A stretch of 64,000 nt of DNA from Drosophila miranda. Lineage: Eukaryota; Arthropoda; Insecta; Diptera; Drosophilidae. Under the pieces are notes generated by a model. That model did not search any database and was not told where the DNA came from. It saw only the letters and a list, made by a program, of their open reading frames with translations. The stretch is taken from positions 7,175,249-7,239,248 of the forward strand of contig NW_022881603.1 of assembly GCF_003369915.1 (NCBI RefSeq), in the 5' to 3' direction. Below, piece by piece: positions 42,598-53,490 of the stretch. Each line of letters opens with the position of its first letter. Position 1 is the first letter of the stretch. Made by a program: the position numbers and the translations under genes.

Positions 42598-45500
42598 TTA
42601 AGGGCAGTCCCATCCGGTGGCTTGGATGTATTTGGACAAGGTCCCTGGTTTGATTACGGACAGGTCCGAAATGTCCGTGAGGAAAGCGGCCCCGAGAATA
42701 CAAAGACGACGATTTCCAAGGGCTGGGCAGTGGCAGAAGAAGTGGGGGACCGATTCCTCCTCCTCCTCGTCGCGACAACTCCTGCAGAAGTCGTTATGAG
42801 GGATTGACAGTCTAGAGGCGTGAGTGCCGATCTGCCAGTGTCCCGTAATGGCTCTAGTAACTGCAGAGCACTGTGCTCTGCTGAGTTTATACAGCTCTGC
42901 TGAGCGCTTCTTCGATCGATATGGCCATATCAATCTTGAGACTTTACAGGAAACGGTTTGCTGCCATCTCCTATTGACATTTTGCTCGAACAATTCGTGC
43001 GTTAGGAGCCTGCACGTAGCCAAGGGCATCGCTACTTGCTCCCTCTCCGGTTGGAGAGGAATCGTAGTACCCTGCCTGGCTAGCTCGTCGGCGGCGTCAT
43101 TCCCCTCGATGTCCCTGTGGCCGGGGACCCATATAAGGAAGAGATCTAACTGCTCTGCGATCTCGTGCAGAGACCTGCGGCAGTCTTTTACAGTCGCTGA
43201 GTTCGACGATATTGAGCCTAGAGCTTTGATAGCTGCTTGGCTGTCCGAGAAGACGCACACTAAGTGCGTATCTAGAAGTAATTTGGAGACGATCGAAATG
43301 GCCTCCTTGATGGCTTCAACCTCCGCTTGGAACACACTACAGTGATCCGGGAGCCTGAAGCAATGACTGATGTTCAGCTCGCTGCAGTAGACTCCGCCTC
43401 CCACGCGGCCGTCTAGCTTTGAGCCATCAGTGTAGAAGTGGACCGCATTTGCAGGTCCTGGTTCGCCCAACTCCCAGTCCTCCCTAGATGGGATTGATAC
43501 CTGGAAGGGCGTCGAGAGGTGATCACTGGGGATACAGTAATCTGTCCTCTCTGGTAATTGCGGGAGTCTCATCAGGATTCCCGAGTGCCCAACCGCGGAT
43601 GCTTTCCACAGTCTGGCTTCTCTCATTCTGAGGGCGGAAAGTGTTGCCACCTTCTTTCCCATGAGATCCACAGGGAGGAGGTCCAGCACAGTATCCAGGG
43701 CTTCCCCTGGAGTAGTGCGTAGCCCGCCAGTTATGCATAGCTCTGCCATGCGCTGAACTCTGCTGAGTTTATTGAGGCATGTCCTTCTGTCCAAGGCTGG
43801 CCACCATACCACCACTCTGTAGAGCATGATTGGTCGTATGATGGCGGTGTAGAGCCACCGAACTATATAGGGGGTAATTCCCCATTTTAGTCCGATGGCT
43901 TTCCTGCAAGTATAGAGGGCCACTGTGGCCTTCTTTACTCTATCCTCTATGCTCAATTTCCAATCGAGCTTTCTATCGAGGATTAGGCCAAGATACTTGG
44001 CGTTGTTGCTGAAGACTAGCGTTTCCCCACATAGTCTTGGGGGAATCAGTACCGGAACTTTGTACTTCCTAGTGAAAAGCACCAGTTCCGTTTTAGACGG
44101 GTTTACGCCTAACCCGCATTTGTCTGCCCATTTCGACATTTTCGTGAGAGTACTTGTCATGCACTCACACAATGTCTGCGGAAATTTTCCGGAGAATGCT
44201 ATGGCAACATCGTCCGCGTACGCCACCACACGGCAGCCACCCCCCTCTATCTCCCGCAGCAGTGTGTTCACTGCCACGTTCCATAGGAGGGGCGAGAGGA
44301 CTCCGCCCTGCGGTGTGCCTCTGCTGACAAATCTGGTACACGTTGACGTCCCCAGTGATGCCTCAACCGTCCTGCATTGTAGCATCTGATCGATCAGGCT
44401 CACCGTCCTGGAGTCAACGCCCAGATCCGTCAGTGCGCCCGTGATGGCGGTCGGAAGGATGTTGTTAAAGGCGCCTTCTATGTCGAGGAAGGCTACTAGG
44501 GTGTACTCCTTAAAATTAAGGGATGCTTCGATGATCGATGTGATCGAGTGTAGGGCCGTTTCGGTGGATCTTCCCTTCCGATAGGCATGCTGGGAGTCTG
44601 AGATCAGACTGGACGGAATGCACGCCGTTAGATGCAGCCCCAGGAGCCGCTCCATCGCCTTTAGAAGAAAAGACGATAGACTTATGGGTCTGAAATCTTT
44701 TGGGGCAGTGTGCGAGGGCTTGCCTGCCTTGGGTATGAATACGACTTTGGTCTGAAGCCAGGTGTCAGGAATGCACCCGTGGGAGAAGATTCCCTCGTAA
44801 ATTCTTTTGAGCCAGTTAATGGCTTTATGTCCCGCGTGAATCAGTTGGGCAGGGAAAATGCCGTCTGGCCCGCGGACTTGTAGGGTTTAAAGCTTCTGAT
44901 CGCCCAGGAAATGTTCTCCTGGCTTAGCAGTCTCAAGATGGCATTTGAGGCGACAGAAGGAGGCGCGAGGTAGTTGGGTCTGTTTTCATCGCAGCCAGGG
45001 AAGTGGGTATTTAGGAGAAGATTTAGCGACTCCTCGCTGGACGTAGTCCACGACTGGTCGGTGTTCTTCAAGTAGCCCAGGGTGGGTGTTGTCTTCGAGA
45101 GAACTCTGCGCAAGCGTGAGGCTTCTGAGTTACTCTCGATTTCGCTGCAGAACTTACGCCAGGAGGCGCGTTTGGCTTTTCTAAGTTCTTTGTTGTAGGT
45201 TGACAGACTGGCCTTGTATTCGGCCCAGTTTTGCTCAACGTTTTCAGCCTTAGCTTTATTGAAGAGTCTCCGGGAGGCTTTCCGGAGTTCACCCAGTTTC
45301 GGATTCCACCATTCAGGTTTCTTCCGGCCTCTGTTCTTGCCAGAGGGGCATGCTTTGTCGAGCGCCTTATTGCAGGCGTCGGTAAAGATCTTAAGAAGAC
45401 GAGTCGTGGCCTCCGTGGAGAACTCCTCCTCAGATGGGGGCTCAGGGAGAACACGACAGAGGTAATCAGAGTACCGAGTCCAGTTTGTCCGCCTGATGTT

Positions 45501-46193
45501 CCGGAATCGGACTAGCTTCGGTACTGAGAAGGAGAAGACAGTTTCCACGTACCTGTGGTCCGAGAAGGAGTGCTCTTCCAGGACCCTCCAGGATACAATG
45601 TTACGCTGTATCTCATGAGAGGCAAGCGTGAGGTCCAGGACCTCCTTGCGGTTTTTAATGATAAAGGTGGGATCACTACCCCGGTTTAGTAAGACCATCT
45701 GAGTGGTCAGTAAGTAACTGAAAAGGTACTCACCCCTTTCGTTTGTGTCAGTGCTTCCCCACTGACAGTGATGTGCATTGGCATCGCACCCCACAATTAG
45801 GCCGATGTCCTTGGCCGAGCAGTCTGCGATTAGAGCCCGGAGAGGCGCGTGTGGAGGGGGGTCTGGTTGTTCATGCCCCATGTATGCGGAGCAGATCCTC
45901 AGTGAGCGCTCCTGGCCTTCGAGGCTCACTGCGGTGCGGTCTTCATTGCTGAAATTTGGGAGCAAAAATAAGTGCAACTCTCTTTTTGCAAGAATGCAGG
46001 TACGAATTTTACCTGCGGTTTCAGCTACATATAGCTTGTAGTCAGAAGTCCTCAGACCGGAGACCCTGTTTCCGAGGATCCAGGGCTCCTGAATGAGGAC
46101 TATGTCGGCTCCACCCTTGGCCAGGTGGAGCAGTAGAGCAGCTCATGCTGCCTTACAATGGTGGAGGTTTATCTGCAGGAGCGTCAACGACAT
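42598..46193 (-). pseudogene. LOA-like ORF2, copy 1 (nonsense plus frameshift)
   Basis: Nearly identical to the intact ORF2 of copy 2. It starts at ATG 46193, but a Cys codon became TGA at 46143-46145, about 17 codons in. At about 44870 one C is missing from a C run (GGCCCGCGG versus GGCCCCGCGG), shifting the frame between endonuclease and RT. Downstream the RT (VVAYADDVAIAF near 44230), RNase H (HFYTDGSKLDG near 43440; FSDSQAAIKAL; GNDAADELARQG) and the terminal CCHC-like motif are open to 42598. Confidence 0.9.
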
Positions 46194-47557
46194 TCCTGAG
46201 GCTCGCCTCCACCATTGTGGCTTCTAGATCGCTGTCAGGGGACTCCGGCTCCTCCCCGACAACGATGTGGCTGAGACCTCTGGCTAGGTCGCTCTCGGCG
46301 AACGCGTAGTCGTCCAAGATATCGTCCGACATCATGGACGCCGCATCCGACGCCGGGTTGTCTTCCTCGCACGAGGCCCCCTCTTTCCGGATCTCCGACA
46401 GCTCCGGGTCTGGCTCGACCTCCGCTTTCCTGCCCTTGCGATCGGACTTGTAAGTGGATATGGTGACCTTCTTGTAGCCATAATCCACTACACCGTCCGA
46501 CTTTGCGAGGAGATCAATGGATTCCTCATTTAGGACGAGGATAATCTGGCGCCTCTGCCCTTGGATATCCTCCACCTTTGCCACCTTCCAATCGGCTGTA
46601 AGAAGGTGGGGGTTGCAGACCTGCAGTAACCCACGCTCTGGCTCTCGGGGGACTAGGGACATCTTCCCACTTCACGGCCTCCAGTTTCGCCCCTGGATAG
46701 ACCTCTTTTAGGGCCGCCACCGCCTTCATGTAGAGGGCCGCAGAGCGAGCGTCTTGGCAGGCGATGGCTTTCACCTTGCCTTGATGCCACCCTGCGTCCT
46801 CACACTTTGGCGGTGGTCCGCCGTTCTCCTCCAGTTCCAGTAGGAACCGGTCCTGGAGCTCGTTCTCCACCAGGTGCCACTTATCGCGAGGGACATGGCC
46901 GTCCTCGGCGCCCCTGTCCAGCACTCCGATCAGGGTTTTGCCCCTCGCCACCTCAGCGAACGACCGGTTCGTGAGGTGGGTCTTCACCCCCTTGGCTTGC
47001 TGGGCTTGGCCTGACTGATTTGCGGGGTCCTCCGCTGAGCGTTGCCGCTTGTTGGGGGCCTTGGTTGCGCCCTTTCCGGCTTTGGCTGGCTGGAACAGTG
47101 GAAGGATTGAGGAGGCCCACAGCCTCTGCTCCTTTCCTTCGGCTGACGCCCTGAAGTTCGGGTCTTCGTTGGACAGGATGAAAGCCGCTCATCTCCTGTC
47201 CTGGTACGACGGATTTCCTCCCCGTGGTGCAGAGACGCTGCCCGCCGGGGCTCCCATGGGTTCTTCGGTCCCGGTGCGCTTACAAGCCGCGATTACGCTC
47301 TGCTTGGCAGCCACCCCGGTATCCGCTTCGTCCTTGGAGCCACCCGACTTGGAAGGACCCGATTGGCTTTTCGGGCCCCCCCTCGCTGCGGCTGCTGCCT
47401 GAAGACGGTGGACCGACTCAGTCTCCTTCCCCGTCTTCTTTGGACCCGGTTTCCCAGGCGCTGGTGCAGAGGGATTGGCTTGTCCCTCCGGTACTTTAAG
47501 AGGAGTACCGAGCTCCTTTGCGGTTTTGTTGGTTTTTATATTTAGAGAGTTTGACAT
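46153..47557 (-). pseudogene. LOA-like ORF1, copy 1 (nonsense and 38-bp deletion)
   Basis: RNA-binding ORF1 homologue of copy 2, starting at ATG 47557. An Arg CGA became TGA after SYQDRR (about 47190), and about 38 bp are missing at about 46628 relative to copy 2, which shifts the frame. The DUF4780-like core (GVLDRGAEDGHVPRDKWHLV near 46880) and acidic C-terminus are otherwise preserved. Confidence 0.85.
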
Positions 47558-48053
47558 AGTAGTTCCCACGAGTAGGCGGGAAGGGGATGGTCACCCGAGG
47601 CATAGCCCGCTTGCCCCGGGAAGCCTGATTTAAACTGGAGGTCGGCAGGTATCCAGAGTCCGCATATTAGCGACCGGGCACCCCCCCGGCCATGCATCCC
47701 TCGGCATATAACAGTGTCACCTTGGATTGGGGTAATTTCACTGAGAGTTTTCTTCTCTCCGCCCGACTACCATTCGCCAGCATCCTAGCAGAGACATGAC
47801 CGTGCTAGGACCTGTTTCCAGCCGCCCTCACGGGGAGAGTATAGTCTCACTTCCACCGGTGTGCACAGTTACGGCGGGTGACGGTTCGCTCGCAACCCTC
47901 TGTGTCCTAGGGGGGGGTGTGAGACGCAGACCGCACCGGTTATTACTAACCGGAGCGGCTGCGCCTCAGTTCCGAGTTCACAGTTGTGCGAGCCGACCCG
48001 TCATCCGTTTGTCCCCCTGTAGCACCCGATGGCTGACGGCCTTATTATTCGTA

Positions 48054-50157
48054 AGCCTGGAAAAAAAGTCATGTGAAATATTCCGTGAATCCATACCAGG
48101 GGATTCCGCAGAAATATTGCCACATTTTGTTGCATTGATGCATTGATGCACGAAAAACACATAAATACAAATATATCGGAAGCTGCAACAAAATATAAAC
48201 AAGATATGCTGTCCAAATATCCGCACGGCCCACCCCAACCGCCAGCCGTGTGCTCCGTAAATCCAGAGTGGCCATCGATTTTTTTTTTTCGGGGCCGCTT
48301 TAGTTTTATTATTATTATCTGAAAATTTCCGCCTGTCGCATACAAATTGAATAACCGGGTGGCAAATTCCAGGTTCCGCCACGCTCTACACTCGTTCTGG
48401 TTTGATTGAGTTTAATTATAGACCGCTAGACAGGTGGACAGCTTTGGATGGAGCTGCCCGGCGCAGCGCAGAGGACATTCTCGTGTGTGTGGTCACAGCC
48501 ATGTGACGTGTTTTGCGCCTCTACGTCTATGGCCGTGATCTATGGTCCACATAATAACTAAAATTACATTTATTTAGAGGTGGGCGGAGATGGTAAGGGG
48601 TCAGGCTTGTTTAGCTATTCATAAACATACACCAGATGGTATGCAGAGGAAGAGTAGTACATATTTTTGAGTAGTATATATCCTATCTTCAAAATTCTCG
48701 GTGAAGCATCTGTCCACTTCGCAAGGGTTAAATATTTTAAGATGTTTAACTTTTCACTGGAGCAAGAGATAAGAAAGAGATAAAACCATATCCCCCCAGG
48801 GCGTAGCTGTCGGGCGGTGCCAATAATGAACCACCGCAATCAATGGAGGAGGACAGGACCAAAATGATGGTAAACAACTTGTTTACGGGCTGCAATTGCA
48901 GCCATCCAAACTGTGGGCAAAACGTCATGTCCTGGCGGTTGGCCAACAAATTAAACCTACTCTCACCCTATCAGACAGGTTGGCCAGTCCTGCCATTCAG
49001 TCCAGGCTGCTGCCCAAGCGAGACCAGCTGAAGAAAAAGGCAATCAAGATGGGGGAAATTCTGTGAATAATATAGAAAATTCATTCGAAACTATAGCAAC
49101 CAGATGGTTCAACTTAACATTTCTCAGAAAGTGTAAACTCCATATAATACCCAGGATATCTAATCAGCAGATGCAGCTGCTTTACACGTGTCGTAGGTGC
49201 CAGAACCTGTGGAGCAGGAGCGGAAGGAATGGACTGCCAGTGGCATTGGCACTGGCGGCAAGAGTAACCAATTTGAATGCTTTCCAAATGCCGAGCGCCC
49301 GGCATCCTGCTCTATTGCTCCATCCATATTTTGCGGTTGGGATCCGCACAAAAGGTGTGAACATTAGCAGCTGACGCAGATGCCGGAGACGTAGCCGAAG
49401 CCAGAGCCGGAATAGTAACTCTTTTGATGTGATGCTGTTGCTTACTTGGCACGGATTCATGTGCCTTCCGTTGCAGCCCCACCCGCTGTGGCCTGTCTGC
49501 CGTTGCTGGTCCCGCGCGAAAGTGGTCTCAGAAATTGAAAGTTGAGGGAGAGGAAGACTGGCACTTGCCGCTGCAAATGTGCGATAACCGTACACGTGCG
49601 CCTCCACAGATGCAGCGGAAAAAGCATTGGCAGTGTGCGTTGACTGAATCGAATTGTCAGTCGATTTTCCCTTGAGAAGAACATTTTAGGAGCTAAAAGG
49701 CTGCCAGTGCAATCGATCGCTGAAAGTGCTATAAAAATGGACGTCTGGCCTTTAGTTACCCGTTGGAATAGTCCCCCTTCTCGGGCTGCAAATATATATG
49801 GGGATCCCATCAAATTGTAAATTGCAATCTGCCTTTAAAAAGCTGCTAATTTGTTGCCCACTCGCAGGTCTTACATGGCACTTCATGCTCTCACGAATGC
49901 TCCATTACGAAATGGCCCCGTCGTTCTTGTTGCTTCTGCACTTATACAGCGCTTTGTTTTGCATGCCTCATAAATTGCGCATACGCCATGTCGCACAGAG
50001 AGGCCACAGAACAGGGCCAGGAGTAGGAATAGGAGCAGAGGCCACAGCGAGAGCCAGCGTTGAACATAGATATCAGATAGATAGATATCATTTATCATAG
50101 ACGGCACCACGCATAAATTCAACGGCTGAAATATTTGTGAACCGTGAAGCGACACAT
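48054..50157. other. About 2.1 kb of non-coding DNA
   Basis: This is the continuation of the pre-insertion locus to the right of LINE copy 1. No gene or named repeat recognised. Short overlapping open frames occur on both strands without domain features, and there is a TATCAGATAGATAGATATCA stretch near 50070. Confidence 0.5.
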
Positions 50158-51206
50158 AAAACGAGAGGGAACGTTGTGAGTTGCTGCGGACACTGCAACT
50201 CTACGGTTATACCCAATACTAAGTCAGTATGGCTCTCCTCCGGCAGACGCCGCTAATATTAAACGACACGACAAAGAGTGCGTGCGAGAGAGACAGAAAA
50301 TCAGTCTGAGCGTGACGTCGGGCGCTGCGTAGCCACTGCAAATTGATTTGTTCCTATTGGCTATAAAAATGATCTGATCTGATCCAGATTCAGCAATCTG
50401 ATAGATATGGTCATTATCTATGAATCTGCGTTTTTAGTTTTCTCGAATGTGCAATATTGTGGATGCAACAGATTTTCGTTCTTTGTGTGGGCGGAAGGGG
50501 GTGGGGCGAAATTTTGGTTACTCTAGCCTTAATAGTCTTTGAGATTTTTGAATATCCCCTGATTTTCGTCCTTTGCGGGGGCGGAAGGGGGTGTGGCGAA
50601 ATTTTGAAACAAACTCGTCTCGGTCCGATATATTAGGAGTGTGGATACCAAATTTGGTTGCTCTAGCTTTTGTAGTCTCTGAGATCTAGGCGCTAATGTT
50701 TTACTCTAAGCAAAGCCGCCTATGCTACGTGTGTGTTAGAGAGAGACAGGGCGAGAAAAAATGAAATTGTTTTCTTGATGCTGGCTATAATAATGATACG
50801 ATTCAATTCAGATTCCGCAGTCTTAAAGATATGGTCATTCTCTACAATTCTACGTTTTTGGTTTTCTCATATCTTTAAAATTGTGGATGCCACAGATTTT
50901 CGTCCTTTGTGGGGGCGGAAGTGGGCGGGGCGAAGTTTTGAAATATTTTTGTAGCAGTGCCATATCAGAGAAGTCTGGATCCAAAACATCGTTGCTCTAG
51001 CTCTTATAGTCTTTGGGCACTAGGCTCTGAAGGGGACGGACAGACGGACAGACAGACATGGCTCAATCGACTCGGCTATTGATGCTGATCAAGAATATAT
51101 ATACTTTATGGGGTCGGAAACGATTCCTTCTGGACGTTACACACATCCACTTTTACCACAAATCTAATATACCCCAATACTCATTTTGAGTATCGGGTAT
51201 AAAAAC
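50158..51206 (-). repeat. DINE-1/INE-1-like element, reversed
   Basis: Complete at both ends but about 60 bp shorter than the others because the segment after GGGGCGAAATTTTG near 50515 is deleted. It carries GCGAGAGAGACAGAAAATCAG at 50285-50305. Confidence 0.85.
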
Positions 51207-51675
51207 ACATATAGCCGAAAGGGAAGCCCCAAAAAAGACAGCGGGGAAACTGAACCACATATACTTATATAACTATACAAACCAAATACAAGTATTAGAG
51301 CAAGTTGAATTGGTAAACTTTTAAGCTACAGCCCGCAACCGGGAGCCTAAGCCACTACATAAATGTTTAAAATTCAAATTAATTAATGTAAACTAGCGGA
51401 GAGAATTGAAATTACGAGTATATTAAAGATCAACGTCAAATTCAAGTGAATTGCATATGAAAACCAGCATCTATAGGCATCTAAGCCAGCAAATGTGTAA
51501 GGCAGATACATATTGGTGGATAACTGAAGGAGAAAACAGGATTAAACAGATACAAATGACAGCATACCTATTATACAAGATGAAAAACCAAAAAACAAAT
51601 GTGTCCCAACTAAATTTTAATTGAGTAATAAAGTAAATACAATAAAAATAATAAAATTGTTAGATTGTTTAGTAT
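51207..51675. other. Unassigned AT-rich DNA
   Basis: No gene recognised. The last 18 bp (TGTTAGATTGTTTAGTAT, 51658-51675) are a direct repeat of the first 18 bp of the adjoining LTR. Confidence 0.5.
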
Positions 51676-53282
51676 TGTTAGATTGTTTAGTATTATAACT
51701 CTACAATTGTATTTACTATTAACATTGTACGAAATATCGTAAGTATCGATATGAATTATCATCCGATAGTTCTAGTTCGCAGAACTATGAGAGAACGGGT
51801 GATCGGTGCTGGGGTTGAATGAACACTTTTGGCGGTATCGATAAGACGAGGAGGTTGAAAAGAATTAAGTAAAAATAAAATCATAAAAAGCACGAAACAT
51901 CCGTGGACCTTTTGCGCCAATAACTTCAGAAGTGGGATCGTAGCCCTTTAAAGTATCTGCCTACATAAGTATTTGTCTACTGGCATCCCCGACAACGAGT
52001 ATTTTCCACATTTTATAAATGGCCGAGGAAACCATGGCAAACATTGACAAAGAAAAAATTGTAGAGTGGTTGCTGGAGAAGGAGATCATTTTTCCAGCCA
52101 GCGCAACACTAAGGCAACTTCGTAAGCTTGCCATAAGTGGTGGAATGGACGAAGTTTCTGAAAGTCCGGTGAATAAATCGGATATTGAATCGGATTGAAA
52201 AGTGTCTGAAAATGAGCAGATCGACGATATGAAAGAAGAAGAATTACTTGACGCCGCAATAAGGGTGGCTGAGAAAAAGAAGAAACTGGCTGCTTTAATG
52301 GTAATGGACAACTATATGACCGATGACATCCGAATGGTCAAGAAACTTATTGCCCCTTTTTCTGCCAGTGAAAATGATGAAGCCTCTGAATGGGTCTTGA
52401 ATTTTGAACGGATTTGCGGAGGCGTGAACGAAAGCAACAATTTTAAGCTTCGTTGTGTGCGCATGTTGATGAAGGCGGGAACAGAGGCGGACTTGTTCAT
52501 GCGTGTCGACAAATCAAAGACTTACGACGAGTTTAAGGGAAACTTCCTAAAAACTTTTGGCCGCAGCAATTCAACTGCCGACGTGGTACTTCTGTTGAAG
52601 GAAACCTTTTTCAACCCGGAGAAAAACTCCGTAATGGGATATATTCTTCGCATGGAAGAAATTACTATGCGTGCCGACATCGAAGAGAAATTGACAGTGC
52701 AGTTCATCGTTGATGGTTTTCGTGATCGATCTTCCAGTATCGCCTTATTGTATTCAGCGTCGACCATCGGAAAACTTAAGGAGCTAGCTCGACAATACGA
52801 AGCTTTGAGGAAGAGTACCCAGACGAATTTTAAGCGCACTGGGATGACCGCTTCCGGAAATGACCGGAGCCAGGTGCGCTGCTATAATTGTTCAGCACAT
52901 GGCCATTATGCTTCATCGTGTCCCGCACCTAAGCGGGAGAAGGGATCGTGTTTCCAGTGTGGATCCATGCAGCACCAGGTGAAGGATTGCCAACAGAAGC
53001 CTATGCCAACCCAGCGATCCGTGGGTACAGCCAGCATCCCGCCAATGGACGACAGAGAGGAGAACAATATTTTTGTTCCTATTGTTAATCAGGTAGGGGT
53101 ATATTTTTACACTGATATAAAACGAAGGTATCAAATTAAATCTATTTCTGGCATGTTGGACACAGGTAGCGCTATTAATTTGATGCAGCGCTCGGCGATA
53201 CCTTATGAAAATTTTGATGGTGTACTAAGACCGACAGGGTATTTTGGAGTTAACGGTTCGAGAATAAGCATTTTTGGAAAAA
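51676..53282 (+). mobile_element. Ty3/gypsy fold-back element, left arm (LTR plus gag)
   Basis: An inverted copy of 60020-61648: LTR-like 51676-51928 (TGTTAGATTG...AATAACTTCA), leader, and gag to the start of protease. At about 53282 (GGAAAAAT) it switches directly into the reverse strand of the same element's RT, giving a head-to-head palindromic arrangement. Confidence 0.85.
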
Positions 53283-53287
53283 TCTAA
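52019..53287 (+). pseudogene. gag: Gag of fold-back gypsy element, left arm
   Basis: Starts MAEETMANIDKEKIVEWLL at 52019. Codon 60 is TGA (52196-52198) where the right arm has GGA. It reopens through the capsid region (NFERICGGVNESNNFKLRC, FLKTFGRSNSTADVV), two CCHC knuckles (CYNCSAHGHYASSC near 52885, CFQCGSMQHQVKDC near 52950) and the protease DTG box (GMLDTGSAINLM near 53150). It ends at the palindrome joint, so the protease is incomplete. Confidence 0.88.
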
Positions 53288-53330
53288 AATGCCAAATGCT
53301 GTATACTGCACCGAACTCTCTGCTACTTTT
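53283..53330 (-). pseudogene. RT fragment of the right-arm gypsy element, separated by LINE copy 2
   Basis: On the minus strand it reads KVAESSVQYTAFG, the direct continuation of LLDLKHSYHQV at 58984-59040 once LINE copy 2 and one target duplication are removed. It stops at the palindrome joint. Confidence 0.8.
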
Positions 53331-53490
53331 ACTTGGTGATAGGTTAGGTTAGGTTAAGGCGGCAGCCGGGAGGGGGGGATAAGAGCCTCCCGCCCCCAAG
53401 CTCACTTGGACCTATAAAAGGTCCGTTGTGTTGCCGCATGGGCATGTGCCCCTTCGCGTTGCCCGAACCGTGAGAGCATACTACTGCAGG

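Larger units (their letters stand above)
42448..48041 (-). mobile_element. LOA-like LINE copy 1, full length, damaged
   Basis: A 5.6-kb non-LTR element on the minus strand with a perfect 12-bp target duplication (TTATTATTCGTA at 42436-42447 and 48042-48053). Its 3' end (left) terminates in TAACCTAACCTAACC. It has two ORFs as in copy 2, both broken. The domain set (DUF4780-like ORF1; endonuclease, RT and RNase H in ORF2) is that of the LOA clade, which includes Bilbo and the TRIM element described from D. miranda. Confidence 0.92.

Noticed and set aside
42509..47552. Plus-strand frames across the LINE copies (also 53402-58431)
   Set aside because: Antisense shadows of ORF1 and ORF2, reproduced in both copies because the DNA is the same.
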